From Streptomyces cylindrosporus (lineage in GTDB: Bacteria; Actinomycetota; Actinomycetes; Streptomycetales; Streptomycetaceae), in contig NZ_JALDAY010000024.1 of the NCBI RefSeq assembly GCF_022698165.1, positions 27,434 to 91,433 of the forward strand: a DNA stretch of 64,000 nt. Reading direction: 5' to 3'. Each line of letters starts with the position of its first letter. Within the stretch, counting starts at the first letter, position 1. Below the pieces are notes generated by a model that saw nothing but the letters and a program-made list of their open reading frames with translations, was not told where the DNA came from and ran no database searches. The position numbers and the translations under genes were made by a program. This document shows, piece after piece, positions 7,168 through 14,459 of this stretch.

Positions 7168-7596
7168 ATGCGTCACACCGTCACCAGAGCCGCCGTCGCC
7201 GTCCTGCTGTCCACGCTCACCGCCACAGCCTGCGGCAGCAGCAACAGCGGTACGGGCGGCAGCAAGCCCGCCACCACCGGCACCCCATCCCCGACCACCA
7301 GAGCCGAGCGGGAAGGCCAGTACATCCTCGCCTCCCAGGACATCCCCTTCACCAGCCGACGCCCCTCTAACGACGAGCTGCTCGCCTACCCACCCAAGTG
7401 GTGCGCGGCCCTGGACGACGGGCACTCCGTGGAGTGGATGTTCTCCGGCGGAGGCGGCGACCTGTACCCGATCGGCCTCGACTGGGGCACCAAGGAGGCG
7501 AACGCCGACCGGCTCCTCATCGCCGGTGTGAAGGCGTACTGCCCGAAGTACATGGACGCGGTCACCGCCGAGCTCCGGGAGACCGGCGCGTACTGA
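7168..7596 (+). CDS. Predicted secreted lipoprotein
   Basis: 142 residues. The N-terminus is a lipoprotein signal: basic MRHTVTRA, a hydrophobic core AVAVLLSTL and the lipobox TATAC. A Gly/Ser/Thr/Pro-rich tether follows, then a small globular domain (YILASQDIPF, YPPKWCAALDDGH, GVKAYCP). The remaining cysteines may form a disulphide. The layout recalls DUF732-like exported actinobacterial proteins, but this is only a resemblance. Surface lipoproteins in prophages often alter the host envelope or exclude superinfecting phage; that role is inferred. Confidence 0.72.
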   Translation: MRHTVTRAAVAVLLSTLTATACGSSNSGTGGSKPATTGTPSPTTRAEREGQYILASQDIPFTSRRPSNDELLAYPPKWCAALDDGHSVEWMFSGGGGDLYPIGLDWGTKEANADRLLIAGVKAYCPKYMDAVTAELRETGAY

Positions 7597-7622
7597 CCTG
7601 GCAGAAGGTCAGACGGCTTCGG

Positions 7623-7931
7623 TCAGTCATTCTGTTCGCCCTCCGCCGTCGCGCGCTTCCTGGGTCGCGGTGTCCGGCTGTGCCCGCGCGCGATGCCGGA
7701 GACCCGTTCGGGCTTGACCTTGAGGTGCGGGGCCATGTCGGTGTAACTGATGCCGTCGCGTTCGTTCAGGGTCACGACGACGTGTTCCCGGCGCTTGCGC
7801 AGGGCCTTCTGCAGGTCGGGGATCGCCCGGAGGGCGACGCTGAGCAGGGCGGCCTGCTCGATGGTCTCGGGTCCCTCGAACAGGCTGGCCAGCGGTTTGA
7901 AGACCTCGGGGAGCTCGGGTGGTTCGTTCAT
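7623..7931 (-). CDS. HTH repressor-like protein with its own operators
   Basis: 102 residues. The C-terminal half holds an HTH (ISYTDMAPHLKVKPERVSGI) and a basic tail (RTPRPRKR); the N-terminal half is helical and may dimerise. The gene is divergent from the 64-residue gene at 8065. The 130-base gap between them holds three copies of AGTGGGTACCCACT overlapping both promoters, so it is very likely a repressor of itself and of its neighbour. Confidence 0.82.
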   Translation of the reverse strand: MNEPPELPEVFKPLASLFEGPETIEQAALLSVALRAIPDLQKALRKRREHVVVTLNERDGISYTDMAPHLKVKPERVSGIARGHSRTPRPRKRATAEGEQND

Positions 7932-7942
7932 GCGGCAACTCT

Positions 7943-8008
7943 AGTGGGTACCCGCTAAAAAATCTAGTGGGTACCCACTTGACGCGATTGATGGGTACCC
8001 ACTAACTT
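7943..8008. promoter_or_regulatory. Triple operator and divergent promoter
   Basis: AGTGGGTACCCGCT (7943-7956), AGTGGGTACCCACT (7966-7979) and GATGGGTACCCACT (7990-8003) are spaced 23-24 bases apart, about two helical turns. Between the last two lies TTGACG (7979-7984) with TAACTT 18 bases on, a plus-strand promoter for the gene at 8065. TAGATT on the minus strand (7961-7966) is a possible -10 for the repressor gene. Confidence 0.85.
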
Positions 8009-8064
8009 GGAGGTATCGCAAGCAGCACGACACCTTCAGAACTCAACAGAGAGGGAACCCGGAA

Positions 8065-8259
8065 ATGGGCCACAAGATCCAGATCAAGGACGGCAACGGC
8101 AACATCGTCACCTCGTACCCCGTCTCCGACGACCAGGTGGCGGCACTCGACAGCGTCGAGCTCGCCGGCGGCTGCCACGACAGCTCCCACAAGATCGAGC
8201 TGGTCGACGGAGGCACCATCGTCCACCGGGAGAGCGGCGTCGGCGAGTGGAACCAGTAG
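8065..8259 (+). CDS. Small protein controlled by the divergent HTH repressor
   Basis: 64 residues (MGHKIQIKDGNGNIVTSY...) with GAGGGAAC upstream. The sequence looks like a small beta-sheet protein with a late HRESGVGEWNQ tail. It is the only gene between the triple operator and a terminator at 8269, so it forms a monocistronic, tightly repressed unit. No family is recognised. Confidence 0.75.
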   Translation: MGHKIQIKDGNGNIVTSYPVSDDQVAALDSVELAGGCHDSSHKIELVDGGTIVHRESGVGEWNQ

Positions 8260-8268
8260 ATCAACCGA

Positions 8269-8292
8269 GGGGCCTGGGGAAACCCGGGCCCC
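8269..8292 (+). terminator. Hairpin terminator
   Basis: GGGGCCTGGG and CCCGGGCCCC pair around GAAA. It lies ten bases after the stop at 8259. Confidence 0.65.
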
Positions 8293-8347
8293 TACGCACC
8301 GTCCTTGGCAGCCGAGTCAGTCCGGCCCCGCGACGAAAGGCCAGCTC

Positions 8348-8686
8348 ATGATGGACACCAACAGCGCCTTCGCCGCCTACGGCATCCACATCCCCGTCAA
8401 GGCCTCCGCCTGGCAGGCCACCGAAGGCCTCGACGAGCAGCTCGCCCAGCTCCCCGACTGCCCCGACGTCAGCTACATGGCCGGCGGCGACGACACGCAG
8501 GAGCAGCTGTTCCTGGTCACCTACCGCGAGTACGTCCCGCCCGGCACGCACGTCCGTGCCGACGCCACCCCGGAGCACCGCGCCGTGTGGGATGCGCAGC
8601 TGGCGCGTGCCGTGTCCGCGCTGGGCTTCGGCGACCTGGACGGCTTGCAGGAACCGGCCTGGCTGTGGATCACCGAGGTGTCCTGA
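8348..8686 (+). CDS. Hypothetical protein (112 aa)
   Basis: Two consecutive ATGs follow GAAAGGCC. The product is acidic and soluble, with LFLVTYREYVPPGTHV and RAVSALGFGDLDGLQEPAW, and reads as a compact alpha/beta domain. It has no membrane segment or known motif. It is bounded by terminators on both sides. Confidence 0.75.
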   Translation: MMDTNSAFAAYGIHIPVKASAWQATEGLDEQLAQLPDCPDVSYMAGGDDTQEQLFLVTYREYVPPGTHVRADATPEHRAVWDAQLARAVSALGFGDLDGLQEPAWLWITEVS

Positions 8687-8707
8687 CCCGACGCCCCTCC
8701 CCCGCCG

Positions 8708-8747
8708 GGCCCCGGCCGCCGTCCCCCTCTCGGCGACCGGGGCCTTT
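8708..8747 (+). terminator. Rho-independent terminator with T run
   Basis: GGCCCCGG and CCGGGGCC form the stem and are followed by TTT; CCGCCG/CGGCG adds internal pairing. It ends the transcript of the gene at 8348. Confidence 0.7.
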
Positions 8748-8777
8748 CGCGTGCTCGCGCCTGGAAGACTGGCGGTC

Positions 8778-9014
8778 ATGAGCAGCGAGTCCCGTCCCGC
8801 CGAGCCTGGTGAGCTGTGCACGTGCGGCCGGCAGGCCACCGTCGTGTACCCCACCCACGACTACGGTGACATCGGGCACTGCGGGCAGGAAGGCGCCCAG
8901 GCCCGGCCGGTACTGCCGTGCCCGTGGTGTGGCGCCACCCGGGCACACACCACGTGGGGGCTGACGGTGCGCTGCCCCAACTACACGCTGCGCCCGCCCG
9001 CCCCGGACGACTGA
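8778..9014 (+). CDS. Small zinc-ribbon protein (78 aa)
   Basis: Two likely metal sites: CTCGRQ with HCGQ, and CPWCGA with RCPNY. The form resembles the short zinc-ribbon proteins common in actinophage genomes. The ribosome binding site is weak (TGGAAGAC). It is followed by a terminator shared with a convergent minus-strand zinc-ribbon gene. Role unknown. Confidence 0.7.
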   Translation: MSSESRPAEPGELCTCGRQATVVYPTHDYGDIGHCGQEGAQARPVLPCPWCGATRAHTTWGLTVRCPNYTLRPPAPDD

Positions 9015-9124
9015 GCGGGGGAACGCGGGCAGCCGTGCCGCGGCATGCTGGGCGTGTCCCTGCATGGGACGACCCTGTAAGCGCCGCCACGACCCGCCCC
9101 GAGCGGCGAGCGGAAGAGCTGGGG

Positions 9125-9151
9125 AGCCCCGGACCGACGCAATCCGGGGCT
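9125..9151. terminator. Bidirectional terminator between convergent genes
   Basis: AGCCCCGGA and TCCGGGGCT form a perfect 9-bp stem in the gap between the plus gene ending at 9014 and the minus gene ending at 9161. Confidence 0.7.
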
Positions 9152-9160
9152 ACTTCGCGC

Positions 9161-9391
9161 CTACGCCCGATCCTGCCCCGCAGTCGGCAACTCCGTATGC
9201 CCCTCCGACCAGTGGTTCATCCACCCACAGGCACACGCATACCGGCCGTTCACTCCCGAGATCTGCGTACCGCACTGGCGGCAGTCCGTCGTGGTGATCT
9301 CCTGCGAGTCCAGGAACGCGGCCGCGGCAGCAGCCGTCTCCGGCGGCGGGGCGGCCGCCCTGCGGCGCGGAGCGTTCTTCGACCGGGTCAC
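9161..9391 (-). CDS. Small zinc-finger protein (76 aa)
   Basis: GTG start (MTRSKNAPRRRAAAPPP) overlapping the TGA of the upstream 39-residue gene. A basic, Ala/Pro-rich N-terminus precedes DCRQCGTQ and YACACGWMNH, a four-cysteine zinc site. Probably DNA- or RNA-associated; function unknown. Confidence 0.7.
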   Translation of the reverse strand: MTRSKNAPRRRAAAPPPETAAAAAAFLDSQEITTTDCRQCGTQISGVNGRYACACGWMNHWSEGHTELPTAGQDRA

Positions 9392-9507
9392 GACGGCGAC
9401 CCTACCCGCGGGGCCGCCGCCGAACCCGAGATGGGGCCGCAGTTCGGGCACAGCCAGGAGCCGTTCGGGCCCTGCTGGGCCTGCGCTCCGCAGTTGGGGC
9501 AGTTCAC
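9388..9507 (-). CDS. 39-residue zinc-ribbon peptide
   Basis: Reads MNCPNCGAQAQQ, then SWLCPNCGPISG, ending in GTPSPS-like low complexity. GTG start with GGGGAGG at ideal spacing, and the stop overlaps the next start (GTGA). The two CPNC knuckles give a complete minimal zinc ribbon. The evidence for translation is good despite its size. Confidence 0.75.
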   Translation of the reverse strand: MNCPNCGAQAQQGPNGSWLCPNCGPISGSAAAPRVGSPS

Positions 9508-9700
9508 GGTCGGCCTCCCCAGGGGTTGGTGGGCACCGTCCAGGGTGACGCGCCCGCGAGCCGGGCGGTAGAGGCGCGGGGGTGTAGCTGCGGGCCCGGC
9601 CCGAGGAACTCCCCCCGGGACGGGCCCGCCGTCACGTACGGGGCTAACGAGCGGGCGGCGTCCGGGTTGCGGTGGGGCGGGGATCCATCACGTCGAACCT

Positions 9701-9730
9701 ATGGCTAAGCAATGGGATATGGGTTAGACT
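9701..9730 (+). promoter_or_regulatory. Promoter/operator copy B
   Basis: TGGCTA (9702-9707), 17 bases (AGCAATGGGATATGGGT) and TAGACT (9725-9730). It closely matches copy C at 25.7 kb, including the flanking CACGT upstream and TGGC downstream. It drives the gene at 9763 with a short leader. Confidence 0.85.
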
Positions 9731-9762
9731 GGCAGTATCGACCAGCCACCGAGGGGAACCCC

Positions 9763-10056
9763 ATGACGGACATTCAGCTCGCCGCCGACACCACGTCCAC
9801 GCAGCAGGCTAGCCCGGTCGTCTGGATCCTCTCGAAGGGAATCCTCCAGGAAGGCGGCGACATCATCGACGTCTACCTGGACCGCGAACTGGCCCTCGGC
9901 GACTTCCTCACCCACGCGGCACAGATCGCACAGGGCAACGGGAAGATCTATAACCCGCGCGCGAGCGACGACGGGGCCCTGCACCTGTCCGGCATGTCCG
10001 AGTGGCTCGCCCTCGAACCGCACACCGTCCGCACCAAGCGGTCCCTGGGCGCCTGA
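9763..10056 (+). CDS. Hypothetical protein (97 aa) under promoter copy B
   Basis: Begins MTDIQLAADTTSTQQ after GAGGGGAA. An in-frame ATG at 9712 lies inside the promoter and is rejected. The product is soluble, with SPVVWILSKGILQEGGDIID and DFLTHAAQIAQGNGK. No recognised family. It belongs to the shared regulon and is followed by a hairpin. Confidence 0.78.
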   Translation: MTDIQLAADTTSTQQASPVVWILSKGILQEGGDIIDVYLDRELALGDFLTHAAQIAQGNGKIYNPRASDDGALHLSGMSEWLALEPHTVRTKRSLGA

Positions 10057-10062
10057 CCCCCG

Positions 10063-10086
10063 TGCCCCCGCCGTTGTGCGGGGGCA
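10063..10086 (+). terminator. Hairpin after the gene at 9763
   Basis: TGCCCCCGC and GCGGGGGCA form a perfect 9-bp stem with a short loop. Confidence 0.6.
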
Positions 10087-10148
10087 ACGCGCTGCCCGCG
10101 CCTGCGGCAGCCTGAAACCAGCCCCAACCCGCCCCGGAGGCCCCGCCC

Positions 10149-10649
10149 ATGGCAGACCACACCGCCATCGACCGCATCCCGATCGGCCGCAGCGTCACCT
10201 ACGCCGTCCGCGGCGCACCTGAGATCGGGGACGAGTACAACACGGCGCGCACCATCGCCCCCACGGAGATCACCCTCAACTACCGGGCCGTTGCCGACGG
10301 ACAGCTGGGCCGCGTCTCCGTGTACGTGAAGGGCTGGTGGATGCAGGATGGCAAACGCGTCCCGATGGACAAGCCCGTCGGACGCTGGCTCTACGGCGAT
10401 CCGGACGCGTGGCCCAAGTGGCTGGCGGAAGAGGCGCGCCTGCACGATCCGGACACCTCCACGCCCCCGTCAGCCGACCACGCGGCCATCTACCTCGACG
10501 AGGACGGCGACCCGTGGATCGAGTACTTGACCTCCCCGCGCAGTGACCACGTCGTGCCGCTCCAGATAGTGTCCGTGGAGGCCGTGGACCGTACCGAGTT
10601 GGAGGGCAGGATTGGCCCGCTGACCCTGATCGGGTGGTGCAAGCAGTGA
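10149..10649 (+). CDS. Hypothetical protein (166 aa), related to the next gene
   Basis: ATG with CCCCGGAGG upstream. A beta-rich N-terminal domain (VYVKGWWMQDGK, GRWLYGDPDAWPKWLAEEAR) resembles residues 40-95 of the following gene in motif order: a W-rich strand, a D-G turn, the W-P-x-W pair and a polar helix. The pair looks like an ancient tandem duplication. The C-terminus ends LTLIGWCKQ and overlaps the next start. No known family. Confidence 0.78.
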   Translation: MADHTAIDRIPIGRSVTYAVRGAPEIGDEYNTARTIAPTEITLNYRAVADGQLGRVSVYVKGWWMQDGKRVPMDKPVGRWLYGDPDAWPKWLAEEARLHDPDTSTPPSADHAAIYLDEDGDPWIEYLTSPRSDHVVPLQIVSVEAVDRTELEGRIGPLTLIGWCKQ

Positions 10650-11770
10650 CCAACACGCAGCACGGACCGACCACGACGGTCGCCGGCCAGTCCATCGCCC
10701 TCCACGTCACCGGCTACCCCGACATCCCCAACCGGTGGGGCACCGGCCACATCCGCGTCACCGGCCTGCGCCTCGACTACGGCAACTCCCGCACCCCCGA
10801 CGGCCGGCACGTCTTCATCACCGGGACCTGGGTCCGCGACGACGGCGAAGCCACCGACGCGCCCATCGACCGCTACTACGACGCCATCGACGGCGACACG
10901 AGCGACTGGCCCGACTGGATCGCCGAACTCGCCCAGCAGAACAACCCGAGCGCCGGTCCCGGTCGTGCCGACGGCAGCCTCCGCGACCACATCGTCGACG
11001 TGCTGGACACCGCGTTCGAGTCCTTCGACCCGGAGGCCACTGAGGACGCCCAACTGTCCGGCCACCTCGCGGACGCTGTGCTGGCCGGGCTGCCCGCCGA
11101 CATCGAGCGCCTGCATGACCAGATCCTCACCCTGCAAGCCGAACTCGCCCAGATGCGGGACCTGCTGCGCCGGGAGAACCAGCGGGCGAACGACGCGATC
11201 GACCGCGAGGAGACCGCCGAGCAAGCAGCCGTCGAGGCGTCCTCCGACCGGGGCGCCGTCCTGGCGTGGGCCGCCGACTTCGCCGAGGAGGTCGCCGAGA
11301 AGCTTCGCGCCCACCACGAGTTCGAGCGCAGCAATGGCGCCCTGGACGTGATGACCGAGCTGCGCCGTCTGGCCGCCGAGGCGCAGCAGACCGAGTGCTC
11401 GGCGTCGATCTCCGGTTCCTGGCTGCGCGAGTGCGAGTCCGAGCCCGCGTGCGACACCGAGACGCTGTGCGGGCCCGGGCCGAGCCAGTGCGACGCGGAG
11501 TCTGGCGAGCCGTGCACGAACCACGAACGCGAAGCGGCCCACGCCGAGGGCGAGCACTGCTTCTGCGGACCCGAGTGCCAGGACGCCGAGCCGCCCCGCG
11601 AGGAGACGGGCGCCGCGCTCGCCCGCTACATCGCCGACCGGCCGATGAGCGAGATCCAGGCAGCGATCCGGATCCTCGGCTGGCCGACGCTGCGCTTCGA
11701 ACTGACCGAGATCGACGGTCCGCGCGACCACTCCCTGTGCGGCGTCTCCCCCTGCGCGGACTGCCGATGA
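10646..11770 (+). CDS. Two-domain hypothetical protein with coiled coil and Cys-rich tail
   Basis: 374 residues from a GTG overlapping the previous TGA. Residues 1-95 match the domain of the gene at 10149 (FITGTWVRDDGE, SDWPDWIAELAQQNNP). Residues about 105-235 are helical and coiled-coil-like (PADIERLHDQILTLQAELAQ, REETAEQAAVEAS). The last third is cysteine-rich (CESEPACDTETLCGPG, HCFCGPECQD, CGVSPCADCR), probably metal-binding. It heads a translationally coupled run to 13507. Function unknown. Confidence 0.8.
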   Translation: MTNTQHGPTTTVAGQSIALHVTGYPDIPNRWGTGHIRVTGLRLDYGNSRTPDGRHVFITGTWVRDDGEATDAPIDRYYDAIDGDTSDWPDWIAELAQQNNPSAGPGRADGSLRDHIVDVLDTAFESFDPEATEDAQLSGHLADAVLAGLPADIERLHDQILTLQAELAQMRDLLRRENQRANDAIDREETAEQAAVEASSDRGAVLAWAADFAEEVAEKLRAHHEFERSNGALDVMTELRRLAAEAQQTECSASISGSWLRECESEPACDTETLCGPGPSQCDAESGEPCTNHEREAAHAEGEHCFCGPECQDAEPPREETGAALARYIADRPMSEIQAAIRILGWPTLRFELTEIDGPRDHSLCGVSPCADCR

Positions 11771-12225
11771 CCGGCCAGCAGCAGGAGCAGCCCAGGATCT
11801 GCTACTCGTGCGGCCACCCCTGGGACTCCCACGACACGAACGCCGACGGCCATCGCTCCTGCCGGTCCGTCAGCCACCCGTCCGGCGTCTCCTGCGCGGA
11901 CTGCCGCACCATGCTGACCACCGAATACCGGGAACAGCTCCAGGACGAGCGGGACGCCGACGGGTTCCAGGCCGTGTGGGGCGCCTACAAGGTCACCCTG
12001 GACGACGCGCGCCACGCCTTCGGGGCCAGCGCGCCCGCGTTCTTCTCCGACATCCACCAGTCCGCGGTCGCCTCCGCGCTGATCGCCTACCGCAAGCAGG
12101 TGGCCGCCGAGGTGCGCATGCTGTGCGGCTGCTGCGGTGACAACCGGGACCGCATGCGCCGCATCCACGTCCTGCTCGGCCTACCCACCGACGAATTCGA
12201 CGACCTCACCGAGGAGGAAGGGTGA
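11767..12225 (+). CDS. Zinc-binding hypothetical protein (152 aa)
   Basis: The ATG overlaps the previous stop. The N-terminus has CYSCGHPWDSHD and GVSCADC, a typical short zinc ribbon. The middle is helical, and a second cluster RMLCGCCGDN precedes a final helix. It is translationally coupled on both sides. No enzyme motif. Confidence 0.75.
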   Translation: MTGQQQEQPRICYSCGHPWDSHDTNADGHRSCRSVSHPSGVSCADCRTMLTTEYREQLQDERDADGFQAVWGAYKVTLDDARHAFGASAPAFFSDIHQSAVASALIAYRKQVAAEVRMLCGCCGDNRDRMRRIHVLLGLPTDEFDDLTEEEG

Positions 12226-13040
12226 CCGACACCCTGCCCGCGCCGCACGCCTGCTGGCACTGCGAGGACGAGGACCCCGCCGTCTGCCTCGGCAACCCGG
12301 CCCACCCGCACTACAACAACGGCCTCATCCCCCTCGCCGAGCGGGTCATCAAGCCCGGCTGCCCGTTCTGCGACATCGTCGCCAGCCAGGCCCCCGCCCA
12401 GGTCGTGCGGGAGTGGGACGACACCATCGCCATCACCCCACGCAACCCGGTCGTCGACGGACACACCCTCGTCATCCCGAAGACGCACGTGGAGGACTTC
12501 GCGGCCGCCGCCTACGTCGCCTCCCGCACCATGAGCAAGGCGTCGATCCTCGCCCACAAGATGGGCGGCCCCATGAACCTGATCACCAGCAAGGGCCCGG
12601 AAGCCACCCAGACCGTCTTCCATCTCCACGTTCACCTAGTTCCAAGGGCCGTCGACGACGGGCTGGCACTGCCCTGGAACTCCGGGTACGAGGACCTCAC
12701 CGGCTGCGAGGACAAGCGGGCCGCGTTCCAGCGCGGCTACCAGCGCGGCCAGGAACGCCAGGAGATGCGCACCGCCGAACACGTCCGCTGGCTCCAGGCC
12801 ACCCTGTACGAACTCCGCCAGGACCGCGACCCGGACGGGCTGCGGGACCGCATCACCGACCTCGAGTACGCGCTGGCCGGCTGGGACCGGCTGATGACCG
12901 GCCGGATACGGGAGGGCATGCAGCCGGAGTGGAAGGCGCAGGCCGCCGAGTACCTGACCAAGCTGACCGCGCTCGAGCGGGAGCTGGCCGTCCTGAAGGG
13001 CGTGCAGCCGTCCAACGCGACCGGGGAGCGCCCGTCATGA
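12222..13040 (+). CDS. HIT-family (histidine triad) hydrolase
   Basis: 272 residues. After a Cys-rich N-terminus the HIT domain runs from about residue 45 to 145: CPFCDIVA, TIAITPRNPVVDGHTLVIPK and the triad HLHVHLVPR. HIT enzymes hydrolyse nucleotide phosphoramidates or dinucleoside polyphosphates through the central triad histidine, and all required residues are present. The C-terminal 120 residues are an added helical coiled-coil region (MRTAEHVRWLQATLYELRQD), longer than usual. A HIT protein inside a phage hypothetical operon is uncommon; the substrate is unknown. Confidence 0.88.
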   Translation: MTDTLPAPHACWHCEDEDPAVCLGNPAHPHYNNGLIPLAERVIKPGCPFCDIVASQAPAQVVREWDDTIAITPRNPVVDGHTLVIPKTHVEDFAAAAYVASRTMSKASILAHKMGGPMNLITSKGPEATQTVFHLHVHLVPRAVDDGLALPWNSGYEDLTGCEDKRAAFQRGYQRGQERQEMRTAEHVRWLQATLYELRQDRDPDGLRDRITDLEYALAGWDRLMTGRIREGMQPEWKAQAAEYLTKLTALERELAVLKGVQPSNATGERPS

Positions 13041-13507
13041 CCGAGCAGCCCGAAGAGCAGCAGACCGCGGAGAAGCGCCTCCAGGCGGTCACGGAGGCCG
13101 TCGTCCTGTGGCGGGACCGTCCGGGCGGCGACGTCGGCCTGGCCATCGCCCTCGCCGGCATCCTCGACATCGAGCAGCCCGAACCCCCGGCCTCGGCCGC
13201 CCTGGTACGGATCCTGCGGGAATGCGACCGCATCGAACGCGAAGTGCGCGCCAACCCCACGAACGCGGACTTCGACGGCGCCTACCTCGCCTGCCTGAAG
13301 CACATCCGCGAAGCCGCCGGGCCCGCCCTGGACGACGCCGACCCCAGGCAGGCCGCCTACGACGCCGTGTTCGCCTACATCCGGCAGCAGCCGCGCGACT
13401 TCCTGCCCACCACCGTCGTCGACCGCAACGCCATGATCTGGCACGCCGTACACGCCGCCCTCGACGCCGCAGGCGTCCCCAACACCCAGCAGCAGAAGGA
13501 GACCTGA
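13037..13507 (+). CDS. Hypothetical helical protein (156 aa)
   Basis: ATG overlapping the HIT gene's TGA. The sequence is helical (QAVTEAVVLWRDRPGG, ALVRILRECDRIEREVRAN, AYDAVFAYIRQQPRDF). No recognised domain. Coupled expression with the HIT protein suggests a related role, but this is only positional. Confidence 0.72.
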   Translation: MTEQPEEQQTAEKRLQAVTEAVVLWRDRPGGDVGLAIALAGILDIEQPEPPASAALVRILRECDRIEREVRANPTNADFDGAYLACLKHIREAAGPALDDADPRQAAYDAVFAYIRQQPRDFLPTTVVDRNAMIWHAVHAALDAAGVPNTQQQKET

Positions 13508-13508
13508 C

Positions 13509-14285
13509 GTGGGAGCAGCAGCCCTGCACCTCGCGCACGCCCACCAGCCCGCACCGCCAAAGTCCCGCAAGCCGAAGCGCAAGGGCGGCGGAGACGGCGG
13601 CAAGTTCGCCCAGTACGCCTCCCGCATCTACCAGGACGACCGGGCGAACACGGAGACCCGCAGCCTGCTCCTGGCCATCGCCTACGTCATCACCATGGTT
13701 CCCCTCGACGACGAGCGCAGCGTGTGGAAGGAGACCGCCAAGACCCTCGGCCAGCCTCGTCTGCGCCACCGCGGGTCCCTCCAGGAGCTGGTGCGCGGCG
13801 ACATCCCGACCTACGAGGCGCCCGGGCATCGGTACGGCACCGACCCCATGGACCAGCTGTGCGCCGGACCGCGTGTCCGCCCGCACCCCGACGGCCCGGA
13901 CGACTGGCGCAACAAGGAGAAGCTCTGCGGAGCCCGCGCCCAGGACAAGGTCATCGAGAAGGACCCGGTCACCGGATGGCACACCAACCGGTGGTTCTGC
14001 ACCCGCCACCGCGACCACCTGGTGCGCGTGCGTGAGCAGGTCCGCGCGCAGAACGAGGCGGCGCCGGAGCCGATCCCGAACAAGGGCGGCCTGCTGCCGT
14101 GTTACTTCGACTCGGACTGGGTGCGCGTGTACTCGTGGGCGCTGGGTTGGGACTGGAAGCCATCGGCGTCGTACGGCTACCGGGCCGACGACTGGCCCGT
14201 GCCCGGGCGTGACCCGAATCCGGTTGTGCAGCGGGCCCGTCTGCGCCTCGTCATCGGGGGCGCCGACCTCGAGGACGACGCGTGA
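13509..14285 (+). CDS. Hypothetical protein (258 aa), possible nucleic-acid binder
   Basis: Starts MGAAALHLAHAHQP with AAGGAGA upstream. A basic patch PKSRKPKRKGGG precedes a helical region and a Cys/His set (QLCAGPRVRPH, KLCGARAQ, WFCTRHRDH) that could bind zinc. The C-terminal half is aromatic-rich (VRVYSWALGWDWKPS). No family recognised; the basic N-terminus hints at nucleic-acid contact. Confidence 0.75.
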   Translation: MGAAALHLAHAHQPAPPKSRKPKRKGGGDGGKFAQYASRIYQDDRANTETRSLLLAIAYVITMVPLDDERSVWKETAKTLGQPRLRHRGSLQELVRGDIPTYEAPGHRYGTDPMDQLCAGPRVRPHPDGPDDWRNKEKLCGARAQDKVIEKDPVTGWHTNRWFCTRHRDHLVRVREQVRAQNEAAPEPIPNKGGLLPCYFDSDWVRVYSWALGWDWKPSASYGYRADDWPVPGRDPNPVVQRARLRLVIGGADLEDDA

Positions 14286-14455
14286 GCGGCCTGCGCCCCG
14301 ATTTCGTCGAACACGCCAGCACCGACGCCATCCGCGCCCAATACGAACGCGCCCAGGCTCTCGCTGACCTGTGGGCCGACCGGGCAAGAGATCTGTTCCT
14401 GCTGCTCTGCCAGCGTGAAGAACAGGTCAACGCGACCGGCCGGCGGCCGTCCTGA
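14282..14455 (+). CDS. Small helical protein (57 aa)
   Basis: GTG overlapping the previous TGA (GTGA). It reads MSGLRPDFVEHASTD, then AIRAQYERAQALADLWADRA and LFLLLCQREEQ. One amphipathic helix dominates. It ends the plus-strand operon, five bases from the convergent luxR gene's stop. Confidence 0.68.
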   Translation: MSGLRPDFVEHASTDAIRAQYERAQALADLWADRARDLFLLLCQREEQVNATGRRPS

Positions 14456-14459
14456 CCGG

